Source: Sulfitobacter sp. DSM 110093 | GTDB lineage: Bacteria; Pseudomonadota; Alphaproteobacteria; Rhodobacterales; Rhodobacteraceae | DNA: 64,000 nt | Reading direction: 5' to 3' | Assembly: GCF_022788715.1 (NCBI RefSeq) | Contig: NZ_CP085169.1 | Span: forward strand, 186,001-250,000 | Part shown: one piece after another, positions 57,949 through 64,000 of the stretch | Layout: every line of letters starts with the position of its first letter | Position numbering within the stretch: the stretch's first letter is position 1 | Made by a program: the position numbers and the translations under genes | Notes under the pieces: model-generated | What the model was told of the DNA's origin: nothing | Database searches by the model: none | Seen by the model: the letters and a program-made list of their open reading frames with translations, nothing else

Positions 57949-59066
57949 TTCAAAACCTTGTCGGCAAAAGTATCAGGATTGGCGGCGTCGAAAAGATCGT
58001 GCGTCCAAAACAGTGTCAACAGTTCGGTGTCACCGACGTTCTCGATTGAATGGGTGTGCAATGTGGGCATGTCGACGGGCGCCGGGGCGGCGCCCGACAC
58101 ACGATACTCCCAGACCTCGTCACTTAGTACCTTGCGGATGCGGATCACCGCCTCGCCCTGAACGACCAGGAAACGTTCGACCTTGTTTAGGTGAAAATGG
58201 TCGCCGCGGGTTACTCCCGGCATTGTCGTCGAAAGGAAGGTCTGCCCGCCGCCGCCACCCTTCACGGCTTCGAATAAGGTGCCGCGCCCATCGGTGTTGA
58301 GCTTTATAGGTCGCGGGAACCCCTCCGGATACAGCTCCGCTCGATAGCTGTTGAACAGCGCGACGGTGAAAGGGTCCTGAAGATTGGGATAGATATCGGC
58401 CTGGTAGTCCGCGTGAAAATTCCGAAGAAGATCGAACAGATCCGCCACCGCGATGTCGCGCGAGGCAGGCCGGATCGTGCCCGTCTGGCCCTCGGAGATC
58501 GCATCCAGCGCCGCTTGCGCCGCGACGCCCGCGTGTAGGAGCGAGACCCGCCCCTCGGGGTTGATCTCGGGGGTTTCCCCCGCGATAACAGCCTCGCTGA
58601 AGGTCGCCGTCACGTTGTTGTAGCGCGGGCGGGCTCCTTCTCCGAAAATGTGTGGCAGCACCAAATCGGAATAGCGACCACCGATCCCCGACAGTATCTC
58701 GCCTGCGAGCCGCTTTGACCGCCCGTACGGCGAGTCACTGTATGCATGGGTTGAGTTGGCGTAGACAATGTGCGGACGGCTTTCGGTGACCCTGCAAGCC
58801 TCGGAAAGGCGGCGCGCGATGGCCGGGTTTGCGGCCTCGATCACGTCGTCGGGCGCTCGGTTCACGCCGGCGAAGTGCAGCACAGCGTCAGCCCCGGAGA
58901 CCGCGGCGTGGAGTTGTGCTTCATCCTCGAACCCGGCGTGATCCAACATCACAAGGTCATATGGTAGCTCCGTACCTTTGAACCGGGCCGCACAGTTGGC
59001 AGCATGTGCCCTGACTGAAGCATGGCATCCGATTAGGCCCCCGGCACCCGTGATGACAATCTTCAT
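57945..59066 (-). CDS. fnlB: UDP-sugar reductase/epimerase (FnlB/WbjC)
   Basis: 373 residues. N-terminal SDR (MKIVITGAGGLIGCHASVRA; LHFAGVNRAPDDVIEAANPA; YGRSKRLAGEIL) joined to a C-terminal cupin (GVTRGDHFHLNKVERFLVVQ; HTHSIENVGDTELLTLFW). This fusion is the WbjC/FnlB architecture that converts the FnlA product at C3 and reduces C4. Four-base overlaps with fnlA and fnlC. Confidence 0.9.
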   Translation of the reverse strand: MKIVITGAGGLIGCHASVRAHAANCAARFKGTELPYDLVMLDHAGFEDEAQLHAAVSGADAVLHFAGVNRAPDDVIEAANPAIARRLSEACRVTESRPHIVYANSTHAYSDSPYGRSKRLAGEILSGIGGRYSDLVLPHIFGEGARPRYNNVTATFSEAVIAGETPEINPEGRVSLLHAGVAAQAALDAISEGQTGTIRPASRDIAVADLFDLLRNFHADYQADIYPNLQDPFTVALFNSYRAELYPEGFPRPIKLNTDGRGTLFEAVKGGGGGQTFLSTTMPGVTRGDHFHLNKVERFLVVQGEAVIRIRKVLSDEVWEYRVSGAAPAPVDMPTLHTHSIENVGDTELLTLFWTHDLFDAANPDTFADKVLK

Positions 59067-60100
59067 GCTCTGGCCTTCCAGTCGACCAATTCGGCTTGTA
59101 TTTCGGGTAACGATAGCAAGAGGGCTTTCACACCGTCTACATCGAGTCTTTCCGTGTTGTGCGAATGATAATCCTCTTGATGGATGGTTTCGTGTTCACC
59201 CTCGCTAAAATAGGCGTTGTAGTTGAGATCTCGGTCATCCATCCGGATCCGATAATAATCACCCATATCCTCGGATTGTGTAAGCTCTTGCGCAGTGGCC
59301 AGTGTCTCATAAAGCTTTTCAGCATGGCGCCAGCCGATTTCCTCAACAGGGTGGTCAGGAACGTCGAACAGCTCTAGGAGCGCAGTGACCAAGTCCGCGA
59401 TGGTCGACGCCGCAGCCTTGCGGATAAATAGATCACCCTGGCGCGCGTGATCGAAGGCGTGATGCACTAGTGCGACCGAATCCCGTAACGGCATCAAGAA
59501 ACGCGTCATTTGAGACTCGGTCACGGTGATCGGAGCACCCGTCTTGATCTGGCGGATGAAGAGCGGGATCACAGAGCCGCGCGAATACATTACGTTGCCG
59601 TAGCGAACCATCGACACCGTGGTCACAGAATTCGGCCCGAGCGAACGAGCCAGCGCCTGGGCGAGCTTTTCCATCATCGCCTTTGACATGCCCATGGCGT
59701 TCACCGGCAACACCGCCTTGTCGGTCGAAAGGCAGACGACCGACCGGACCTTCTGGTCCGCAGCCGACCGGATCACGTTCTCCGAGCCGAGGATGTTGGT
59801 GCGGACAGCTTCGATCGGGAAAAACTCACAAGATGGCACCTGCTTGAGCGCCGCGGCGTGAAACACGCAATCGACGCCAGCCATAGCCCGGTCGACACTA
59901 TCGCGGTCACGAATGTCGCCGATGTAGTAACGGACATTAGCACTGCGCAGGGTCGTGCGCAGCATGTCCTGTTTTTCCTCGTCTCGGCTCAGAATCCTGA
60001 TTTCCGAGCAACCGTTGTTGAGAAGATCCTGCAGCATGGTTTTCCCGAAAGAGCCGGTGCCTCCGGTGATCAGTACCGACTTAACATTCGTGGGTGTCAT
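59063..60100 (-). CDS. fnlA: UDP-GlcNAc dehydratase/epimerase (FnlA/WbjB)
   Basis: 345 residues. VLITGGTGSFGKTMLQDLLN, HAAALKQVPSCEFFPIEAVR, LSTDKAVLPVNAMGMSKAMM (TDK and M-x-x-x-K, the soluble FlaA1/WbjB type) and the C-terminal DDRDLNYNAYFSEGE are typical. It performs C4,6-dehydration with C5 epimerisation of UDP-GlcNAc, the entry to UDP-L-FucNAc. Thirteen bases separate it from the upstream glycosyltransferase stop. Confidence 0.9.
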   Translation of the reverse strand: MTPTNVKSVLITGGTGSFGKTMLQDLLNNGCSEIRILSRDEEKQDMLRTTLRSANVRYYIGDIRDRDSVDRAMAGVDCVFHAAALKQVPSCEFFPIEAVRTNILGSENVIRSAADQKVRSVVCLSTDKAVLPVNAMGMSKAMMEKLAQALARSLGPNSVTTVSMVRYGNVMYSRGSVIPLFIRQIKTGAPITVTESQMTRFLMPLRDSVALVHHAFDHARQGDLFIRKAAASTIADLVTALLELFDVPDHPVEEIGWRHAEKLYETLATAQELTQSEDMGDYYRIRMDDRDLNYNAYFSEGEHETIHQEDYHSHNTERLDVDGVKALLLSLPEIQAELVDWKARA

Positions 60101-60113
60101 CTAACTTACCTTT

Positions 60114-61241
60114 CTAATTTCTTCGTTCCCGGGGGAAGACTTGGTCGATCGCCTCCTGGAACCGGGCGTCGAAGGCAGAAACGATTTCGGGCAAGGCACC
60201 GAAATTTCTGACTGCAGATTGAAGACGTTCAGGATTCTCATAAAGCTCGGTGAGCAGCGCAGCCAGAGCGTCCGGATCTCCGTAGGGCACGGCGAAAGCC
60301 ACGCCAGCATCGATAAATTCACGTGCAGTCTCAACCTCAGAATTGACGATAAACGGGACACCGAAGCACATGGCGTCGCCCCATTTGTTAGGCTCAGCAT
60401 AGCGATTGATCTCTACCGCCGGATCGTAAAACGTGAGCAATACGTCACTGGCTTTGTACAGCGCCAGAGCCTCAACCTGCGGCATTTCCCCTTTGTAGTT
60501 CACGTACTCCGCGTCAATCACGGTGTCGCGGATTTCGTCTGGCACAAAGCCGGCGATAAGCAACGCAACATCGGACTTGCCGTTTGCAAATCGTTTAAAT
60601 GCTTCGGCGATCAACAGTGCTCCCCGTGTGTCTGGAAGCCATCCATTGGCATAGACAACGAAACCAGCAGGCTTTTCCGCCACTTTTGCGGCGGCTAGAT
60701 CTAGATCCTTGGCCGTTGGCGTGTTCGGAAGCACAAAATCGGTGTTGAGCTGCTTCGTGTGACGCGAACGACTGGGGATGATATGCAGCGCCGAACGCGC
60801 CGCGGTCCAGTCTTCAAGCGCCATGACGACGGACCTCAGCGCGCCCGTCAGACCAAGGATCATCGAGAACCGGTCGGCGTCGTCAAATATGATGGGATGG
60901 CGGCGCAATAGAGCAGCAAGAGTAGCAGGGAAAGCCGTTTCCCAACCCAGACAGTGGAATGTCTGCCGTTCAGAGGCGAGAAGCACAAAGAAGAAGACCC
61001 TTAGCATCCAAATAGGATACATCGCACGCGCCAAGCGATTGCTGTGCCCGCCACCGCTAAGGATGATGGCCTCGTCGATCGGCGCGCCGGTCCACTTCCA
61101 TTGCACCGCCTCGCCGCGCACGCGGTCCCAGCCACGAAACCGCACAGATATGCCTACGCTAAGGTATTGCGGGATCATTTTTGCCAATCGCTGCCGTCGG
61201 CCCGGCGCGGGGAGCGGGGCAAGGATGGTAATCTGTTTCAT
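60114..61241 (-). CDS. glycosyltransferase, GT4-like
   Basis: 375 residues from the ATG at 61239-61241 (frame open to 61301). A GT-B fold is indicated by ITILAPLPAPGRRQRLAKMI, WETAFPATLAALLRRHPIIF, FVVYANGWLPDTRGALLIAE, and near the end NRYAEPNKWGDAMCFGVPFI, the sugar-nucleotide-binding region. The acceptor and donor are unknown; L-rhamnose from the rml operon is one candidate donor. It is 64 bases after wzy. Confidence 0.75.
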   Translation of the reverse strand: MKQITILAPLPAPGRRQRLAKMIPQYLSVGISVRFRGWDRVRGEAVQWKWTGAPIDEAIILSGGGHSNRLARAMYPIWMLRVFFFVLLASERQTFHCLGWETAFPATLAALLRRHPIIFDDADRFSMILGLTGALRSVVMALEDWTAARSALHIIPSRSRHTKQLNTDFVLPNTPTAKDLDLAAAKVAEKPAGFVVYANGWLPDTRGALLIAEAFKRFANGKSDVALLIAGFVPDEIRDTVIDAEYVNYKGEMPQVEALALYKASDVLLTFYDPAVEINRYAEPNKWGDAMCFGVPFIVNSEVETAREFIDAGVAFAVPYGDPDALAALLTELYENPERLQSAVRNFGALPEIVSAFDARFQEAIDQVFPRERRN

Positions 61242-61305
61242 GGCTTGTGACCTTTGGAAGCTTCCTGCTGCGAAAACTTGGGGCGGGAGTACATCGTGCA
61301 AGTTA

Positions 61306-62733
61306 TCATGTCCATGAGGTCTTCCTCACGAAGGGCTGATCGATCCTTTTCACCAAGATAGCGGCGAAGAAGATTAGACCGACAGTGAACAACTGAAGCG
61401 AAAAAAACGAGAGCAGCAACGGTGTCGCGTTGAACGGGAACAACGACATCCGGGCAAAGAGATAAATGAAGAGGAATCTAACCTCTAGTCCGCGCGCGCG
61501 GCGGAATACGCTTTCGCTCATCATCGCGAGTGAGATGTTCAAGATAAGGAAGAGGGGCATGAACACGGGGCCCAGCGAGATGGCGCCATAGCTAGTCGTA
61601 AACACGAGCCAGCCGGTCAGGAAGTTCCCGTCGTAGATGTTAGCGTTCATGATTTGGGAGGTCAGCATTCTGCTATCGTTGACGAAGAAGTTGACTACGA
61701 AGGTGGATCGCAAGAAGTCGAAGACTACGTTTCCAAGTCCGACGTCTTCGCTGAGCAGGATGCCATTTGCAGCGGCAACCTGATAAGGTCCACCAGAATA
61801 GGACTGTAGGGTGGTCGCAATTGTCGCCATAAGAGACTGGCCCAGCAGAGTGGCGGAGGTGAGTTCGATGTCGTGGCGTGTGAACATGCGCCAGAACGAA
61901 ACGATTGCAATGACGGCCACGGTGGTGATCACGGTCGAGGAGACGATCACTCGCTTGCGGTCAGGGAAGCAGGCGAAGAGCGTCGTGGTAACGGCGATCC
62001 CGGTATAAAGTTGGATGCTGCGCCGGTCACCGAAGATCAACATCAGGAGCAGTACGCCAGCTGCGATTCCGACGAGGGGGGGCATCCGGGTCGGATTGCG
62101 GCGATAGCGTAGGGCCTGACGATGGATGGTCAGAAGATACATAAGCCAGGCCCCGGTGATCATGATCTGTATCAGCAGCATGTCGATCGAGGAGCGCTCG
62201 GCTTCGACAGTGCCCATCGTAATGCTGCCGAAGTTAAGCAGTCCGCGGGGAAGACCAAAGGTGACGATCAGGACCAAGCCAATCATTGCGACTGCACCGT
62301 AGACGATTTGGGAGCCTTGTAGTGAAACTGGTGGCACTGCGGGCTCCGCCACTGGCCTCATTCGGGCGATGGCACCCGCTGCCACGACGAAAAACAAGGT
62401 TGCAGCGATGGATTCCCATGAGATCAGGAGAATCGCATTGAAGACCTCGTCCGTTGTGACGCTGAGGTAGGAGAGTGCCGTATAGTCTGGCCCTGCAAAG
62501 TGGATGGCGAGAGGCGTGAGCACCAACCGAACGAAAAAGAGCGTGGTCAGAAATGCGAAAGTGAAGCCGAACTTTCTCACGCCCGACATTCCAAGCACGA
62601 CCATCACGAATGTGAGAGGCAGGATCCAGATCCCTCGGTAGGTGGCGTTTGTGCTTTGGTGGTCGATGAGCAAGTAAAGGCCTGCCAGTGCAGCGAAACC
62701 TCCTGCGAAGGTCGCGAAGGATTTCACTTTCAT
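61306..62733 (-). CDS. wzy: Wzy-type repeat-unit polymerase
   Basis: 475 residues with about twelve membrane helices spread along the sequence (for example ILPLTFVMVVLGMSGV, GVLLLMLIFGDRRSIQLYTG, LQLFTVGLIFFAAILV) and a long periplasmic loop around residues 300-380, the layout of O-antigen or exopolysaccharide polymerases. Sequence conservation in this class is low, so the call rests on topology and context (flanked by Wzx and glycosyltransferases). It overlaps wzx by four bases. Confidence 0.75.
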   Translation of the reverse strand: MKVKSFATFAGGFAALAGLYLLIDHQSTNATYRGIWILPLTFVMVVLGMSGVRKFGFTFAFLTTLFFVRLVLTPLAIHFAGPDYTALSYLSVTTDEVFNAILLISWESIAATLFFVVAAGAIARMRPVAEPAVPPVSLQGSQIVYGAVAMIGLVLIVTFGLPRGLLNFGSITMGTVEAERSSIDMLLIQIMITGAWLMYLLTIHRQALRYRRNPTRMPPLVGIAAGVLLLMLIFGDRRSIQLYTGIAVTTTLFACFPDRKRVIVSSTVITTVAVIAIVSFWRMFTRHDIELTSATLLGQSLMATIATTLQSYSGGPYQVAAANGILLSEDVGLGNVVFDFLRSTFVVNFFVNDSRMLTSQIMNANIYDGNFLTGWLVFTTSYGAISLGPVFMPLFLILNISLAMMSESVFRRARGLEVRFLFIYLFARMSLFPFNATPLLLSFFSLQLFTVGLIFFAAILVKRIDQPFVRKTSWT

Positions 62734-63926
62734 CCTTTTACCCTCTGTTGCGCCTGGGCTTGACGGCGTTTCATGATAAGTTTCATGATCCGATCGGAGA
62801 TGAGGGTCCGAGCCATCCAGTTGACGACGCCTGCGATCGAGACAACGGCAACAATGTTAAGTGTAAGAAAGGCAGTATAAATTCCTGCCGCTAGCACCAG
62901 CAGCAGGAGCAGCTGTGAGATAATCAGGAGGTCGTGCTCTTTCGGGGCTCCGAAGATTCCGTTGTAGGCGCTCGGGATGACATAGTATGTACGCAGTGTT
63001 GCCGAGATGAAGAAGGCGATCTGTAAAAAAGCGTTCGGCTCGCCAACAGAAGGATCGATAATCCTCCATCCGATCCAGCCAATTGCCTGCGCCAGCGCGA
63101 CCGTCAAAAGGATGACCGCGTGGATCGGTAGCCGGCGGCGCACGAACTTCGCTTCGAAAATGGCGGGATTGTCTCGTACCCATGGCCCAATACGAAAGCC
63201 GACAAAAGTCGTCACTATTGAGACCGGTAGTAAGAAATAGGTCATGTGGGTGAAGTAGATCGCGGCCTGCGCGTTCGTGCCGAGGCCGTTGACAAGCATC
63301 TGCTCGCCAAAGAGTGCCACGTTCAAGACGATGTTAGTGACGAAGAACCTAAAGGATATTGCGTAGTGTTTACGAAAGCCGTGCTCTTCGTCGTCGCGCT
63401 CGGTCTGGCTGGAAAGAACGAGGCCCCACCCGAGAAACGAGACCACGAAGACGGCGGCCCCTGCAAGCAGGTCGATGGGCAAGGCCGTTAGGTGATGGAA
63501 AAAGACGAAGTCCGCTAGAAGGATGAGCGCTATGACCTTCCATGCCTGCTGGGCAAGTTGGGAAGCCAGAAAGGCGCCATGGCTGCGGAAATACTGCCCC
63601 TGGGCTACTGAAAAAGCGGCACCCGAAGCGAGCAGGATACCGCTCCAAGGGCTACTTAGGTAGCCGAGCTGGTGCACAAAAAAACCCAGCGGGAGACTGA
63701 GGAACATGGCCTGCATGAGCACCAGCCGCAGGAGTAGGCGCGAGGCCCCCGGCGCGCGGATGATGACCATCTCAAGACCCAGCGTTACGAAGGCAGCAAG
63801 GACGCCGAAGAGCGCGCGCACATCCGCCCAAAGCGCAATGTCAGCGTCCCCCAGAAATTTCGACACCAAGATGTCGCATACAAGCATGGATGCCATGCCG
63901 AACAGATAGGTCAGCAGCGCGAACAT
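62730..63926 (-). CDS. wzx: Wzx-type polysaccharide flippase
   Basis: About 398 residues, 12 or so membrane helices (LLTYLFGMASMLVCDILVSK, FVTLGLEMVIIRAPGASRLL, VSFLGWGLVLSS) without other domains, as in the MOP flippases that move lipid-linked repeat units across the inner membrane. The ATG at 63924-63926 is preferred over the TTG just before it because it overlaps the upstream stop as TGATG. Confidence 0.75.
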   Translation of the reverse strand: MFALLTYLFGMASMLVCDILVSKFLGDADIALWADVRALFGVLAAFVTLGLEMVIIRAPGASRLLLRLVLMQAMFLSLPLGFFVHQLGYLSSPWSGILLASGAAFSVAQGQYFRSHGAFLASQLAQQAWKVIALILLADFVFFHHLTALPIDLLAGAAVFVVSFLGWGLVLSSQTERDDEEHGFRKHYAISFRFFVTNIVLNVALFGEQMLVNGLGTNAQAAIYFTHMTYFLLPVSIVTTFVGFRIGPWVRDNPAIFEAKFVRRRLPIHAVILLTVALAQAIGWIGWRIIDPSVGEPNAFLQIAFFISATLRTYYVIPSAYNGIFGAPKEHDLLIISQLLLLLVLAAGIYTAFLTLNIVAVVSIAGVVNWMARTLISDRIMKLIMKRRQAQAQQRVKG

Positions 63927-64000
63927 CAATTAGACTTAAAGTGTGCGCGCATGCGCATAACCCGCGCAGGGTTACCCACCACAATCGCGCCAGCTGGAAC
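63926..64000 (-). CDS. hexapeptide acyltransferase, C-terminus only
   Basis: The last 24 codons of a gene cut by the right edge: VPAGAIVVGNPARVMRMRAH, FKSN, stop. PAGAIVVGNPARV is the final coil of the left-handed beta-helix hexapeptide transferases (WbbJ or serine/sugar O-acetyltransferase type). It overlaps wzx by one base, so it belongs to the same operon and probably O-acetylates the polysaccharide or makes a precursor. Confidence 0.7.
   Translation of the reverse strand, partial: VPAGAIVVGNPARVMRMRAHFKSN

Noticed and set aside
1..64000. CRISPR array or known multi-gene defence system (restriction-modification, CBASS, retron)
   Set aside because: No regularly spaced repeats and no cas, methylase, cyclase or reverse transcriptase genes were seen; only toxin-antitoxin and Fic modules.

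Overview
The window looks like accessory DNA from a marine alphaproteobacterium of the Roseobacter group (Rhodobacterales). The reasons are moderate to high GC, TRAP and Liv transporters beside SDR, IclR and RpiR genes, an rmlC-rmlB-rmlD-rmlA rhamnose operon next to exopolysaccharide genes, and IS30, IS256, IS5, IS3, IS110 and IS6 elements of types common in that group. No ribosomal, tRNA, replication or partition gene is visible. Dense toxin-antitoxin genes, layered insertion sequences and the rml operon fit a plasmid or chromid, or a genomic island. That is inference.

Layout. 0-3.6 kb: small secreted or membrane proteins, strong inverted repeats and a sugar-nucleotide epimerase. 3.8-16.6 kb: a catabolic locus (livMHGF transporter, substrate-binding protein, two related isochorismatase-fold amidases, an N-formylglutamate amidohydrolase-like enzyme, an SDR, an RpiR regulator and a glutamine-synthetase-like ligase). 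It is split by a hipBA module and about 0.9 kb of gene-poor DNA. 16.7-22.4 kb: stability and toxin modules one after another (yoeB/yefM, fic, mazEF, hicAB, ccdAB), with broken IS30 and IS6 copies. 22.8-30.9 kb: a second catabolic locus, an IclR-thiolase-acyl-CoA ligase-PPC-domain operon divergent from a TRAP transporter plus SDR. 31-35.5 kb: nested IS256 copies on an IS110 remnant, an intact-looking IS5 element, and a ccdAB pair whose antitoxin carries an amber stop. 35.6-39 kb: the dTDP-L-rhamnose operon. 39-49 kb: decayed DNA with an RHH antitoxin relic (again an amber stop), two hypothetical coiled-coil genes, an IS3 element carrying IS30 and IS110 insertions, and a phage-like patch (Xre regulator, tyrosine integrase, terminase small subunit). 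49-64 kb: a surface polysaccharide locus that runs off the right edge.

How the genes work together. The polysaccharide locus encodes a membrane UDP-HexNAc 4,6-dehydratase, an aminotransferase, a GNAT acyltransferase and an initiating phosphoglycosyltransferase (a bacillosamine-type first sugar). It adds FnlA-FnlB-FnlC for UDP-L-FucNAc with a matching glycosyltransferase, a second glycosyltransferase, Wzy and Wzx. With dTDP-rhamnose from the rml operon this is a nearly complete Wzx/Wzy pathway. A PIG-L deacetylase and a formyltransferase placed between the aminotransferase and the initiating transferase suggest an N-deacetylated or N-formylated sugar. Most genes in each operon overlap by 1-4 bases (ATGA or TGATG), which indicates translational coupling.
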